Shown here piece after piece: positions 27,596 through 36,903 of a stretch of DNA of 64,000 bases. A program made the position numbers and the translations under genes. The stretch lies in the NCBI RefSeq assembly GCF_013386765.1, contig NZ_JACARE010000018.1, positions 252,440 through 316,439 of the forward strand. The letters are read 5' to 3'. Positions within the stretch are counted from its first letter, which is position 1. Each line of letters starts with the position of its first letter. The DNA comes from Pseudomonas yamanorum (GTDB lineage Bacteria > Pseudomonadota > Gammaproteobacteria > Pseudomonadales > Pseudomonadaceae). The notes beneath the pieces were generated by a model. That model did not search any database. It had not been told where the DNA came from and saw only the letters and a program-made list of their open reading frames with translations.

Positions 27596-29300
27596 GTTAC
27601 TGGGCGCCGCCGTGGCGCTGACCCTGGCCACTGTGGCTTGGGCCGATGAGGCAAGCGACAAGCTGGACAACCCCAAGCCGTTGCCGGACGACGTCAGCCT
27701 GCCGCTGCCCTGCGAAGGCAACATGGTGTTCCGCTACGCCTATGTGCTGGCCCAAGGCACCCTGGACGACCGTGAGATCAGCCTCGGCTACCCGTTCAGC
27801 GAAGGCGAGGCGGGCTACCAGCAGTCGTTCATTTCCGGTTATCGCCGCGACTTTATCAACGGCCAGTTCACCCTCAAGGACCTGCCCAAGGACTGGAACA
27901 AGGTCATCGCCCCGCTGATGCCCAAGACCGACGCCAAGACCCCGCTCAAGCCGATGCTGTACTTCATCGGCAAGTACGAAGTCACCGCCCGGCAATACGC
28001 CCAGGTCATGTCCCAGGCGCAATCCCTGGCCAGCGGCGAGCCGGCCCCGGCGTGCGACGTACCCACCGGCATGGCGGCGCGGTTGCCCAAGGTCAAGCTG
28101 TCGCGCTTTGAGGCTGAGCGCTTCTCGGCGGTGTACAGCGCCTGGCTGATGAAATACCACCGCGACTTGCTCCCGGTGAGTGGCCGCGGCGCTTCGGCGG
28201 ATGACGGCGGCCTGGGCTTTGTGCGCCTGCCCACCGAAGTGGAATGGGAGTTCGCCGCACGCGGCGGCCAGGCGGTCAGCCGTCAGGACCTGGAAGGCCG
28301 GCTATTCCCGCGGCGCACCGAAGGCAGTGAAAGCGACGGCCCGCTTGCCGATTACGCAGTATTCAACCAGGTCGCCGGTGGCACCGGCCAGGCTGCACGG
28401 TTGATGCCCATCGGCACCAAATTGCCCAACCCGATCGGCATGTTCGATGTGATCGGCAACGCGGCGGAAATGGTCCAGGAATCGTTCCAGCTGGTGCACG
28501 CCGGGCGTCGCCAGGGCACCTACGGCGGCTTTGTGGTCAAGGGCGGCAACTACCTGGAAGGCGAGGGCACGCTGTTTACCGGCATGCGCCGCGAGTACCC
28601 GTTGTTCGCCGCCGACGGCACCGAACAAAGCAACGAGACCACCGGCTTTCGCGTGGCGATTGGCGCGTTGTCGGCGCCGCGCTCGCGCTACAAGGAACTG
28701 TTCGTCCAGTGGCAGAAAGAAGGCCGCCTGGCCTCGCTGACCGACGCCATCGACGACGCCCAGGACCCGACCAAACGCCTGGACAGCATCATCGCCGCCA
28801 GCGTCGACCCGCGCCTGCAAGCCGAACTTGGACTGGTCAACGAAGAGCTCAAGCGCAACGTCTCGCTGATCGCCCAGCAGCGCGAAGAGGCGGCCGGCAA
28901 CCTGATTCAGTCTGCGGCCCTGGTGGCCGAGACCATCAACAACTACAACATCCGCCTGATCAATTTGCAGAAGAGCCGCCAGCAGGCCATCGACGCCAAG
29001 GACGAGGCCAGCGCGCAGCTGTTCGCCACGGCCATCACCAATGGCCGCAGTGCGCTGGACGGTGCGGTGGCGATCTACATCGACAACCTGGCCACCGGCA
29101 CGCGCTACACCGATGCGGTGATCCAGGCGCAGTTTCAACGGATCAAGGAAGAGTTGGATCGCAAGCCGGTGCTGGGCAAGAGCCTGGTGACGCGCGCGAC
29201 GTTATTCGTTCGCCATGTGGGCAACTACCGCAAGCAACAGCGGGCCGACCCGGCAACGATTTTGAAGGAATTGCTCGCAGCGAGCGGTCAGCGGTCTTGA
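27588..29300 (+). CDS. tagR: TagR, periplasmic FGE-sulfatase-like sensor protein
   Basis: 570 residues with a cleavable signal peptide (LLGAAVALTLATVAWADE). The formylglycine-generating-enzyme-like fold is visible as YFIGKYEVTARQYAQVM, FVRLPTEVEWEFAARGG and NPIGMFDVIGNAAEMVQESF (about 120-365). A helical, glutamine-rich extension makes up about the last 200 residues. TagR binds the outer-membrane lipoprotein TagQ and is needed to activate PpkA; it has no known enzymatic role. The ATG overlaps tagS by 8 bases. The ORF could be extended 16 codons upstream, but that would remove the signal peptide. Confidence 0.92.
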   Translation: MYKLLGAAVALTLATVAWADEASDKLDNPKPLPDDVSLPLPCEGNMVFRYAYVLAQGTLDDREISLGYPFSEGEAGYQQSFISGYRRDFINGQFTLKDLPKDWNKVIAPLMPKTDAKTPLKPMLYFIGKYEVTARQYAQVMSQAQSLASGEPAPACDVPTGMAARLPKVKLSRFEAERFSAVYSAWLMKYHRDLLPVSGRGASADDGGLGFVRLPTEVEWEFAARGGQAVSRQDLEGRLFPRRTEGSESDGPLADYAVFNQVAGGTGQAARLMPIGTKLPNPIGMFDVIGNAAEMVQESFQLVHAGRRQGTYGGFVVKGGNYLEGEGTLFTGMRREYPLFAADGTEQSNETTGFRVAIGALSAPRSRYKELFVQWQKEGRLASLTDAIDDAQDPTKRLDSIIAASVDPRLQAELGLVNEELKRNVSLIAQQREEAAGNLIQSAALVAETINNYNIRLINLQKSRQQAIDAKDEASAQLFATAITNGRSALDGAVAIYIDNLATGTRYTDAVIQAQFQRIKEELDRKPVLGKSLVTRATLFVRHVGNYRKQQRADPATILKELLAASGQRS

Positions 29301-29384
29301 CCGTTGGTTGTATGGCGAGCTTGGAAGGGACTCAGGCGGCGGTGGGCCGTGCTGGGCAAGTCAAACTTAAAAGAGAACACACCT

Positions 29385-30308
29385 ATGCTTTTTTCCCGTA
29401 AGGCGGTTTCCAAGCGTCATCTGCTGTTGATCGCTGCCGGTTTCAGCACTGTGCTGACCGGTTGCGCAACGTCGCCGACCTCCAAGGTCGCCTCGACCAC
29501 CAAGGTCGAGTACTACCCGAACTGCTACGAGCCGGTGCAGCACCTGCGCGCAACCGATTCGGACCTCACCAAGTCGGTCGTCACCGGTGCGGCTATCGGC
29601 GCCGCCGGTGGTGCACTGTTGGGCGCCCTGACCGGCGACTCCGACAAGCGCGGCCGCAATGCCGCCATCGGCGCAGCGGGCGGCGCCCTGGCTGGCGGTG
29701 CAGCGGGTTACTACACCGAGCGCCAGAAGCAGATCACCGATGACAACCAGCGCATCGCTTCCTACGCCACTGACGTCAACAAGCGCGCCTCCGACATCGA
29801 CCGCAGCACCGCGTACGCCAAGGCGTCCCAGCAGTGCTACCAGAGCGCGTTCACCAAGCTGGTGGCTGACCGCAAGGCCAAGACCGTCAATGACGTTGAA
29901 GGCCGCAAGCGCCTGGCAGAAATTGTCTCCGGCCTGAAAGAGTCCAACGACCTGATCGTGGCAGTCAACGGCAAGGCCAGCGAAGACCTGAACAACTACA
30001 CCCAGGCTTACGAGCAGGACCTGCAACAAGTGGGCGTACAACGTGCCGACGTAGTAACGGTTGCGACTGCCGATACCACGCCGGTGGTGACGCCAGCCAA
30101 AGGCAAGAAGCCGGTAAAAGTGGCGAAGAAGCCTGTGTTGCCAACCGTGCCGAAAGAAGCGGTCGCCACCGAGAAAACCATCCAGACAGCGCAGACCAAG
30201 CAAGCTGAAAGCAAGCAGGTCGCCAGCGCCGGTAAAGCGCAGATCGAAGGCACGTGCCGCGATCCAAACCTGGCGGACTGGGCTCCGGTTCCTTGCCCTA
30301 ACGTCTGA
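29385..30308 (+). CDS. tagQ: TagQ, outer-membrane lipoprotein of the T6SS sensor
   Basis: 307 residues with lipoprotein signal and lipobox LTGC. The mature part has a glycine-zipper region (VVTGAAIGAAGGALLGALTG, AAIGAAGGALAGGAAGYY) like outer-membrane-associated lipoproteins, then a helical part and a lysine/proline-rich tail. The start at 29385 was chosen because it gives the signal peptide and has AAGAGAA upstream; the 27 extra in-frame codons before it are unlikely. TagQ holds TagR at the outer membrane. It is the last gene of the T6SS locus and is followed by a hairpin. Confidence 0.87.
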   Translation: MLFSRKAVSKRHLLLIAAGFSTVLTGCATSPTSKVASTTKVEYYPNCYEPVQHLRATDSDLTKSVVTGAAIGAAGGALLGALTGDSDKRGRNAAIGAAGGALAGGAAGYYTERQKQITDDNQRIASYATDVNKRASDIDRSTAYAKASQQCYQSAFTKLVADRKAKTVNDVEGRKRLAEIVSGLKESNDLIVAVNGKASEDLNNYTQAYEQDLQQVGVQRADVVTVATADTTPVVTPAKGKKPVKVAKKPVLPTVPKEAVATEKTIQTAQTKQAESKQVASAGKAQIEGTCRDPNLADWAPVPCPNV

Positions 30309-30340
30309 GTGAAGTTGTTGCTATAAGCGTTAAACGCCAG

Positions 30341-30368
30341 CCGATCTCCTGCTAAAACGGGAGATCGG
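30341..30368 (+). terminator. Hairpin after tagQ
   Basis: Perfect 9-base stem CCGATCTCC/GGAGATCGG with a 10-base loop, 33 bases after the tagQ stop. The T-rich run behind it is short and interrupted (TAGCGTTATTT), so it may be a weak terminator of the T6SS block. Confidence 0.5.
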
Positions 30369-30433
30369 TAGCGTTATTTGCACAAATCGTTAAACTGCTG
30401 CGGCCACTCAATAATTACACTGAGGCCGTGTGC

Positions 30434-30814
30434 ATGAAATTTCGTTTTCTTCTCTGGATGCTTGGCCTGTTGATGGGCAAAGCCAGCCGCACCAACCCTG
30501 CGTTCCAGCAGCAGTTGGGTGACAAGGACCTGGCGTTCCAGCTGCAAACCCTCGACGGCAAGGTTGCCCGTCACTTCATCGTCAAAGACCAGCGCATCAC
30601 CAGCCGTTCGGGTGTTCATCCTGCGCCGGCGTTTGCCATTGCCTTTAAAGACGCCGCCTACGGCTTTGCCACGATGCAGGCGAAGAACAAGCAACTGGCG
30701 TTCATGACGGGGATTCAGGACAAGTCGATCCAGATCAAGGGCAACCCGGCGCTGGTGATCTGGTTCCAGGGGTTGACCAAGTATTTGAAGCCGAAGAAAA
30801 AGCCGAAGGCTTAA
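30434..30814 (+). CDS. Small SCP2 sterol-binding-domain protein
   Basis: 126 residues, start ATG with GAGG 8 bases upstream; a GTG two codons earlier is possible. The segments KDLAFQLQTLDGKVARHFIVKD, APAFAIAFKDAAYGFATM and IQDKSIQIKGNPALVIWFQGL are typical of SCP2-like proteins, a hydrophobic-ligand-binding fold. The first about 17 residues are hydrophobic and may act as a membrane anchor. The C-terminus is lysine-rich. Function unknown; it lies just outside the T6SS locus after a hairpin and before a REPIN. Confidence 0.75.
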   Translation: MKFRFLLWMLGLLMGKASRTNPAFQQQLGDKDLAFQLQTLDGKVARHFIVKDQRITSRSGVHPAPAFAIAFKDAAYGFATMQAKNKQLAFMTGIQDKSIQIKGNPALVIWFQGLTKYLKPKKKPKA

Positions 30815-30829
30815 GACCGAGTTGAATTC

Positions 30830-30912
30830 ATCGCAGGCAAGCCAGCTCCCACATTTGACCGCGTTTCTACAGGTAGAACTCGGTCAAATGTGGGAGCTGG
30901 CTTGCCTGCGAT
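30830..30912. repeat. REPIN with perfect 32-base arms
   Basis: Arms at 30830-30861 and 30881-30912 are exact reverse complements (ATCGCAGGCAAGCCAGCTCC...). The 19-base centre carries another small palindrome (TTCTAC-AG-GTAGAA). The whole forms one long hairpin between two convergent genes, after the SCP2 gene and the HDOD gene. It belongs to the TGTGGGAGC repeat family and may serve as a bidirectional terminator. Confidence 0.88.
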
Positions 30913-30934
30913 AGAGGTATCACAAGCGCCAGAA

Positions 30935-32335
30935 TTATCCCTGGCTGAACTGGGATGCCAACTCCCGCAGCAACGTTTCCGCATCCAGCACTTTGGCCAC
31001 CACATCCTCCGCCTTGTCCCGCGTTAGCCCCAGGCGCTCAAGCAGTTCGTCCGGGATCTCTTCATCCGGCCCGGAACCGATACCACGACTGCGCAACAGG
31101 CGCACGGCCAGGCACACCAGGTTCGGGTACTCAGCATATTGCCCGTCGTAGGTCGGGTCGTGCTGGAAGCGCAGGGCGGTGGACAGTTCGTCCGGCATGT
31201 CCCAATAACGCATCAGCCACGCACCAATCTGCTCGCGGCTGATACCCAGCAGATGCTGCTCGATGTAGCTGTGGCACAGGTGCGGGTTGACCTCCAGGTG
31301 CCGGCAGATCAGCGAAAAGTGCGGCGGGAACACGTGGGCCAGCAACAAGTAGCCAAAGTTGTGCAGCAGGCCGGCGAGGTACGTCAGGCCGGCTTCCGGG
31401 CGCTGGGCGCGGGGCATGGCACGGGTCAGGCCTTCGATCACGGCGGCGGTGTAGATCGACTGGTGCCAGTACGGAGTGGCCTGTTGCGGCTGGTCCTTGG
31501 GCAGGCTCAAGGTCTTGCCCAGGGCCAGGCCCAGCGCAAGGTTGATCACCAGATCAAAGCCCAGCACGCGGACGATGGCGTCTTCCACCGAACGGATCTT
31601 GCCCGGCGAAGCGTAGTAGGGCGATGCCGCCCAGCTCACCACTTGGGCGGCCAGGGCCGGGTCGGTTTCCACCACACCGGTGATGTCGTCGATGGTGGCA
31701 TTGGGGTCGACCCGCAGCTTGATGATCTTTTGCGCCGTGTCGGCCAGCGGTGGAATCTCGATGGTCGCTTCCAGGCGCTGCTGGATACGGCGGGCGGTGA
31801 ACGCCTGCATCGCCTGGGTGATTTCCTCGCGGTCGTCGTTGGGGCGATCAAGGTTTGGCCGGATGCTGCTCAGCGGCTCGCCGAAGCTGGCGGCGCTGGC
31901 CTTGGTCAGCATGCTCTTGAAGGCGTCGCTGGAAATCTCCAGCAGCAGCCCCGCCTCACCCGAGTGCACCAGCACGGTGGGTTCACGCAGCAGGCTTTCT
32001 TCGTACAGGCACGGGGAGCTGGTCAGCGGCGGCAGGCCGGGCAGCAGGCTCAGGCTGTGTTTGCCAAGCATGCGTTCGAGGCGCTCGGGGGACACGGCCG
32101 TGAGGCGCCGGCCGGTCAGTTCGGCCAGACGATTGAGGTCCAGCAATTGGTTCTGCGGAAACATCACCATGAGTGCACCCACGGCATCATCGAGCAGCAC
32201 TGCCTGAACCTTTTGCGCCGGGTTCAGGCCAGGCCGTTCGGCAACTTCCGTGTAGCTGATGGCGAGCTTTGCAAGCAGCGTCCGAATCACCGAGGGGGCG
32301 GTCGGTGGGGCTGTGGCGAGGGCAACTTCTGACAT
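30935..32335 (-). CDS. HDOD-domain protein with YbaK-like N-terminus
   Basis: 466 residues from the ATG chosen here (MSEVALATAPP); a start 17 codons upstream is possible, and neither has a strong ribosome site. The N-terminal part (about 20-150) resembles the YbaK/aminoacyl-tRNA deacylase fold (KVQAVLLDDAVGALMVMFPQNQLLDLNRLAELTGR). The C-terminal part (about 190-410) is an HDOD domain (IEIPPLADTAQKIIKLRVDPNATIDDITGVVETDPALAAQVV in translation), a non-catalytic HD-related signalling fold. HDOD proteins relay regulatory signals; no specific role can be assigned. It reads toward the SCP2 gene and away from recG. Confidence 0.8.
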   Translation of the reverse strand: MSEVALATAPPTAPSVIRTLLAKLAISYTEVAERPGLNPAQKVQAVLLDDAVGALMVMFPQNQLLDLNRLAELTGRRLTAVSPERLERMLGKHSLSLLPGLPPLTSSPCLYEESLLREPTVLVHSGEAGLLLEISSDAFKSMLTKASAASFGEPLSSIRPNLDRPNDDREEITQAMQAFTARRIQQRLEATIEIPPLADTAQKIIKLRVDPNATIDDITGVVETDPALAAQVVSWAASPYYASPGKIRSVEDAIVRVLGFDLVINLALGLALGKTLSLPKDQPQQATPYWHQSIYTAAVIEGLTRAMPRAQRPEAGLTYLAGLLHNFGYLLLAHVFPPHFSLICRHLEVNPHLCHSYIEQHLLGISREQIGAWLMRYWDMPDELSTALRFQHDPTYDGQYAEYPNLVCLAVRLLRSRGIGSGPDEEIPDELLERLGLTRDKAEDVVAKVLDAETLLRELASQFSQG

Positions 32336-32413
32336 GGCCTGAATCCAATTTCCTACAGTCATTGGAGTATAACCAGCTTGATACAAGTGAGGGTTGTCTA
32401 AGTGAGTCAGCCG

Positions 32414-34489
32414 TCACACTTGGCCGTATTGCTGCCCATGTCGAAGCCAGCGGTCCAGCAATGGGCTGACATGTTCCGGCCAGCGCTCGATCAACGCCTG
32501 GGCGGCGTCGCGTACGGCGGGCAGCAGGTCGGCGTCGCGCATCAGGTCAGCCACCTTGAATTGCAGCAGGCCGGTCTGGCGGGTGCCGAGCATTTCGCCG
32601 GGGCCGCGCAGTTCGAGGTCTTTTTCAGCGATCACGAAACCGTCGTTGGTTTCACGCATGATCCCCAGGCGCTGGCGGCCGATCTGTGACAGCGGCGGGT
32701 GGTACAGCAGCACGCAATGACTGGCGGCGCTGCCCCGGCCCACGCGACCACGCAATTGGTGCAGTTGCGCCAGGCCCAGGCGCTCGGGGTTTTCGATGAT
32801 CATCAGGCTGGCGTTGGGCACGTCGACGCCGACTTCGATCACCGTGGTAGCCACCAGCAATTGCAGGTTGCCGGCCTTGAACTCGGCCATCACCGCGGCT
32901 TTTTCCACGGGCTTCATGCGGCCGTGAATCAGCCCGACCTTGAGTTCGCCCAACGCACTGGTGAGGTCTTCGTAGGTGGTTTCGGCGGCCTGGCAGGTCA
33001 GCTCTTCGGATTCTTCGATCAGCGTGCACACCCAATACGCCTGGCGGCCTTCGGCACAGGCGCCGCGTACCCGTTCGATCACCTCGACCCGGCGGGTGTC
33101 GGTGACCAGCACGGTGTTGACCGGCGTTCGGCCCGGCGGCAGTTCGTCGAGGATCGAGGTGTCGAGGTCGGCGTAGGCACTCATGGCCAGGGTGCGCGGG
33201 ATCGGCGTGGCGGTCATGATCAGCTGGTGCGGGCTCATGCGGCCGCCCACGCCTTTCTGGCGCAGGGCCAGGCGCTGCTGCACGCCGAAGCGGTGCTGTT
33301 CGTCGATGATCACCAGCGCCAGGTTCTTGAATTTCACTTCGTCCTGGAACAGTGCGTGAGTGCCCACCACCATCGGGGCGCCGGCGGCGATTTGTTCCAG
33401 GGCGGCTACGCGGTTCTTGCCCTTGAGCTTGCCGGCCAGCCAGGCGACTTCCAGGCCCAGGGGTTCGAGCCAGCGCTTGAAGGTGATGAAGTGCTGTTCG
33501 GCGAGAATCTCGGTGGGCGCCATCAGCGCCACCTGATAGCCGGCTTCGAGAGCTTGCAGCGCGGCGAGGGCGGCGACCACGGTTTTACCCGCGCCCACGT
33601 CACCCTGGATCAGCCGCAGCATCGGCTCTTTCTGGCTCAGGTCGTAGGCGATTTCATTGCCGACCCGCTGCTGGGCGCCCGTCGGTGCAAACCCCAGGTT
33701 GGCCAGGTATTGCGCAGGCAGGCGCTTGGCCTTGGGCATGGCCGGCGCGCGCAGCGAACGCATGCTCTCGCGCAAGCGTTGCTGCGACAGTTGGTGGGTC
33801 AGCAGTTCTTCGAACGCCAGGCGATGTTGGGCCCAGTGATGACCGAGGGCCAACTCGTCGACGTCGGCGTCGGCGGGTGGGTGATGCAGGTAACGAATCG
33901 CATCATCCAGCGGTGCCAGTTGGTAGTCGCGCGCCAGTTCCTGAGGCAGCCAGTCGGGCAGGCTTTTGGGTCCGAGCATCGTCAGGGTTTGCATGCACAG
34001 CTGGCGCAGGCGCTGTTGGGTCAGGCCTTCGGTGAGCGGGTAGATCGGCGTGAGGGTGGTGTCCACCGGCGGCGGCTCGTCGCCGGTAATGGCGCGGTAT
34101 TCCGGGTGGTAGATTTCCAGCCCCGAAGCGCCGGGCCGGGCTTCGCCGTAGCAACGCACGCGGGTGCCCCGCTTGAGGCCTTCCTTCTGGGCGTTGCTGA
34201 AATGGTAGAAGCGCAGGCTCAGGCCGCCGGTGCCGTCTTGCAGGCGCACGACTAAACTGCGGCGTTTGCCCATCACCACGTCGGCGCCGCTGACGGTGCC
34301 TTCGACCACCGCGTCCTGCCCGGGACGCAATTGGCCGATGGGCACCACGCGGGTGCGGTCCTGGTAACGCAGGGGCAGGTGGAACAATACGTCCTGGAGA
34401 TTTTCCAGGCCGACCTTGGCCAATTTCTCGGCCATGGCCTCCCCGACACCCTTGAGTGCCGTCACCGACACCTGCGACAGCTCAGTCAT
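32414..34489 (-). CDS. recG: ATP-dependent DNA helicase RecG
   Basis: 691 residues, the usual length; start ATG gives MTELSQVSVTALKGVGEAMAEKLA. A wedge/OB domain occupies about the first 250 residues, followed by helicase motifs: Walker A LIQGDVGAGKTVVAALAAL, IIDEQHRFGV (DEQH box), MTATPIPRTLAM and LRGRVGRG. RecG drives branch migration and fork reversal during repair. It lies 8 bases after oxyR, and the two are probably co-transcribed, as in other pseudomonads. Confidence 0.97.
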   Translation of the reverse strand: MTELSQVSVTALKGVGEAMAEKLAKVGLENLQDVLFHLPLRYQDRTRVVPIGQLRPGQDAVVEGTVSGADVVMGKRRSLVVRLQDGTGGLSLRFYHFSNAQKEGLKRGTRVRCYGEARPGASGLEIYHPEYRAITGDEPPPVDTTLTPIYPLTEGLTQQRLRQLCMQTLTMLGPKSLPDWLPQELARDYQLAPLDDAIRYLHHPPADADVDELALGHHWAQHRLAFEELLTHQLSQQRLRESMRSLRAPAMPKAKRLPAQYLANLGFAPTGAQQRVGNEIAYDLSQKEPMLRLIQGDVGAGKTVVAALAALQALEAGYQVALMAPTEILAEQHFITFKRWLEPLGLEVAWLAGKLKGKNRVAALEQIAAGAPMVVGTHALFQDEVKFKNLALVIIDEQHRFGVQQRLALRQKGVGGRMSPHQLIMTATPIPRTLAMSAYADLDTSILDELPPGRTPVNTVLVTDTRRVEVIERVRGACAEGRQAYWVCTLIEESEELTCQAAETTYEDLTSALGELKVGLIHGRMKPVEKAAVMAEFKAGNLQLLVATTVIEVGVDVPNASLMIIENPERLGLAQLHQLRGRVGRGSAASHCVLLYHPPLSQIGRQRLGIMRETNDGFVIAEKDLELRGPGEMLGTRQTGLLQFKVADLMRDADLLPAVRDAAQALIERWPEHVSPLLDRWLRHGQQYGQV

Positions 34490-34497
34490 ACCGTTAC

Positions 34498-35418
34498 TTA
34501 GCTCGCAGCAGGCGGCTTGGCCACCGAACACAGGCGGATCGAGTCGGCGAGGATTTCAATCGCTTTCGGGCGTGGGAAGCTCGCGCGCCAGGCAATCGCC
34601 ACGGTGCGGAACGGCACCGGCGGCGTGAGTGGGCGCACGGCGATCACGCCTGGGGCGTAGTGATGGCTATCGACCGCCGACAGCGGCAGGATCGAAATGC
34701 CCAGGCCGGAGGCGACCATATGCCGAATGGTTTCCAGGGAGCTGGATTCCACGGTGGTGTGCTTGGCGCCGTCGTTGCCCTTGGTCAGGGTCGGGCAGGC
34801 TTCCAGTACCTGGTCGCGGAAGCAGTGGCCTTCGCCCAGCAACAGCAGGCTCTTGTCGTTGAGCAGGCCCGCGTCGATGGTGTCTTTCTGCGTCCAGGGG
34901 TGGGACGCCGGCATCAGCACGTAGAACGGCTCATCGTAGAGTGGCAGGGTCAGCACGTCTGCCTCGTTGAACGGCAGGGCGATGATGATCGCGTCGAGCT
35001 CGCCGTTGCGCAGTTTGTCGCGCAGCACGTGGGTGAAGTTTTCTTCGATATACAGGGGCATCTGCGGCGCGACGCGGTGCAGTTGCGGAATCAGGTGCGG
35101 GAACAGGTACGGGCCGACGGTGTAGATGGCGCCGACTTTCAGCGGTGCGGTCAGCTGGTTCTTGCCGGCCTGGGCCAGTTCGCGAATGCTTTGGGCCTGT
35201 TCCAGGACCTTCTGGGCCTGGGCGACGATGCCTTCGCCCACGGGCGTGAGGCGCACGGCGCTCTTGCTGCGCTCGAAAATCAGCACACCGAGTTCGTCTT
35301 CAAGCTTCTTCACACCCACCGACAGCGTCGGCTGGCTGACGTGGCAACGCTCGGCCGCGTGGCCGAAGTGCTGCTCTTGGGCGAGGGTAACGATGTAGCG
35401 TAATTCTGTAAGAGTCAT
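34498..35418 (-). CDS. oxyR: Hydrogen-peroxide-sensing regulator OxyR
   Basis: 306 residues of the LysR family. The N-terminal helix-turn-helix (about 1-60) contains AAERCHVSQPTLSVGVKKLEDELG. The redox cysteines are in place: Cys199 in GEGHCFRDQ and Cys208 in LEACP, the same numbering as in E. coli OxyR. Oxidation to the 199-208 disulfide activates catalase, ahp and similar genes. It precedes recG by 8 bases, and the start is 113 bases from the end of the iron-uptake cassette. Confidence 0.97.
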   Translation of the reverse strand: MTLTELRYIVTLAQEQHFGHAAERCHVSQPTLSVGVKKLEDELGVLIFERSKSAVRLTPVGEGIVAQAQKVLEQAQSIRELAQAGKNQLTAPLKVGAIYTVGPYLFPHLIPQLHRVAPQMPLYIEENFTHVLRDKLRNGELDAIIIALPFNEADVLTLPLYDEPFYVLMPASHPWTQKDTIDAGLLNDKSLLLLGEGHCFRDQVLEACPTLTKGNDGAKHTTVESSSLETIRHMVASGLGISILPLSAVDSHHYAPGVIAVRPLTPPVPFRTVAIAWRASFPRPKAIEILADSIRLCSVAKPPAAS

Positions 35419-35497
35419 AGCGGGCGTCCATGAGGTTGCGGGCCAAGCATACCGGCTGCAATCGATAGACGCACGTTATCAGACAGCATGGGGTTTA

Positions 35498-35520
35498 CGA
35501 CACCTGGTAATCAGGTGTCG
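35498..35520 (-). terminator. Hairpin after the iron-uptake cassette
   Basis: Perfect 9-base stem CGACACCTG/CAGGTGTCG with a 5-base loop, 11 bases past the stop of the P19 gene. No U-run follows on the minus strand, so termination is only likely, not sure. It marks the apparent end of the cassette before oxyR. Confidence 0.5.
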
Positions 35521-35531
35521 CGCTCATGCTT

Positions 35532-36062
35532 TCAGGTTTGCGGGTATTTGAAGGTGAAGGTTTTGGTGAACGGGCCCCACCATTCCGGTACGCCGGTTTC
35601 CTTGTCCACATGGTGGAAGAAGCCTTTGATCTGCGGGCTTTCATAGCGCAATACCACGGTGTAGGTGCCGGGGCCGTCCATTTTCACGTTGTTGGCATAG
35701 TGGGCGCCGTCTTTGGCCACCATCGGCAGCAAGGTGCCGATTTCCTTGTAGTCGGGCGAGCCCTGCTTGACCAGCGAGTAAGTGATGGTCAGGTAGGGCA
35801 CCCACTCGCCGTTGGACAGGCCGTACTTGTTGTCGGCGGTGGCGTGCACGTCCGTCTCAAGGTGCACCGAGTCCTTGCTCATTACCATGCCCGGTGGCAT
35901 GGGGGCCATTTCGATGCCGACCAGATAGGAGGAGGCGATTTCCATGTCGTTGACCTGGACCGGTCCGCCAATCGGGTACTCGCGGGCTTGGGCCAGGGAG
36001 GATGCGGCCACGGCACTGACAAGTACCAGTGCGGCGGCCAAGGGGTTGCGCAGGTGTTTCAT
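35532..36062 (-). CDS. P19/Tp34-family periplasmic iron-transport protein (FtrA/FetP-like)
   Basis: 176 residues with a clear signal peptide (cleavage after SSLAQA). The mature protein carries MEIASSYLVGIEMAPMPPGM and GFFHHVDKETGVPEWW, where methionine, glutamate and histidine residues of the copper site are found in this family. P19 proteins assist ferrous iron uptake through FTR1-type permeases by binding copper and probably oxidising or delivering iron. It follows the FTR1 gene by 19 bases as last gene of a three-gene cassette. The family call is firm; the mechanism is by analogy to FtrABCD and FetMP. Confidence 0.9.
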   Translation of the reverse strand: MKHLRNPLAAALVLVSAVAASSLAQAREYPIGGPVQVNDMEIASSYLVGIEMAPMPPGMVMSKDSVHLETDVHATADNKYGLSNGEWVPYLTITYSLVKQGSPDYKEIGTLLPMVAKDGAHYANNVKMDGPGTYTVVLRYESPQIKGFFHHVDKETGVPEWWGPFTKTFTFKYPQT

Positions 36063-36081
36063 GGTGGGGCTCCTAGGGCAG

Positions 36082-36900
36082 TTAGCGTGATTGCGTCGGA
36101 CGTGAATGCAGCAAGCGGTTACCCAGCACCAGGAGCGCGAGGGTGACGAGCCAGGCGACCAACTGGACCCCCAGCGGCCGGTCGGTGTAGCCCACCAGCG
36201 CAGTCAATGCGCGGCCGGTGAGGCTGCCATCGGACACCAGCCAGGAGGTGTCCCAGAGTTGGTAGCCCCAGGCGGGAATCAGGTCGATACCGGCGAGGAT
36301 CGCAGCGGCCCGACCGGCCATGCCGGCGGCGAGCAAGGCAATCATCCAGCCGGTAATCGAGAACAGGCGCTTGAGGCTGATGGCGACCAGCCCGCGGTAC
36401 ATCAGCCAGGACAGCGCGGCGCCGGCGGCGATGCCGAGCACGCCGCCGGTCAGCATCGACAGTGGGTCCGCCTGGCTTGATGCAGCGATGCCATAGAGGA
36501 ACAGCACGATTTCCGAGCCTTCGCGCAGCACGGCCACGGTGATCACCACGGCCAGGGCCCAGAGCGATTTTTCGCCAGTGAGTACCGCATTGCCCGCGCT
36601 GCGCAGTTGGGTTGCCAACTCGCGACCGTGGCTGGCCATCCACAGGTTGTGCCAGCCCAGCATCACGACGGCGACCACCAGAATGGCCGCGTTGAAAATT
36701 TCCTGGCCGAAGCCTTGCAGCGCCTGGGTGATTGCGCCGGTAAAGAGCGCGAGGATGCCGGCGCCCAATACGCCGGCCGCGATCCCGCCGCCGATAAACA
36801 GTCCGCGCCTTGCCAGGCCTTGGGTGGCGGCCATCACGATGCCCACCACAATCCCGGCTTCCAGTACTTCACGAAACACGATCAACAGACAGGCCAGCAT
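36082..36900 (-). CDS. FTR1-family iron permease (FtrC-like)
   Basis: 272 residues with about seven membrane segments. Both REXXE iron-binding motifs are present: REVLE in the first helix and REGSE in the fourth. Family marks include GQEIFNAAILVVAVVMLGWHN. FTR1 permeases move iron inward after oxidation by a partner. It sits 3 bases after the cupredoxin gene and 19 before the P19 gene, consistent with one transcript. Confidence 0.93.
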   Translation of the reverse strand: MLACLLIVFREVLEAGIVVGIVMAATQGLARRGLFIGGGIAAGVLGAGILALFTGAITQALQGFGQEIFNAAILVVAVVMLGWHNLWMASHGRELATQLRSAGNAVLTGEKSLWALAVVITVAVLREGSEIVLFLYGIAASSQADPLSMLTGGVLGIAAGAALSWLMYRGLVAISLKRLFSITGWMIALLAAGMAGRAAAILAGIDLIPAWGYQLWDTSWLVSDGSLTGRALTALVGYTDRPLGVQLVAWLVTLALLVLGNRLLHSRPTQSR

Positions 36901-36903
36901 GGC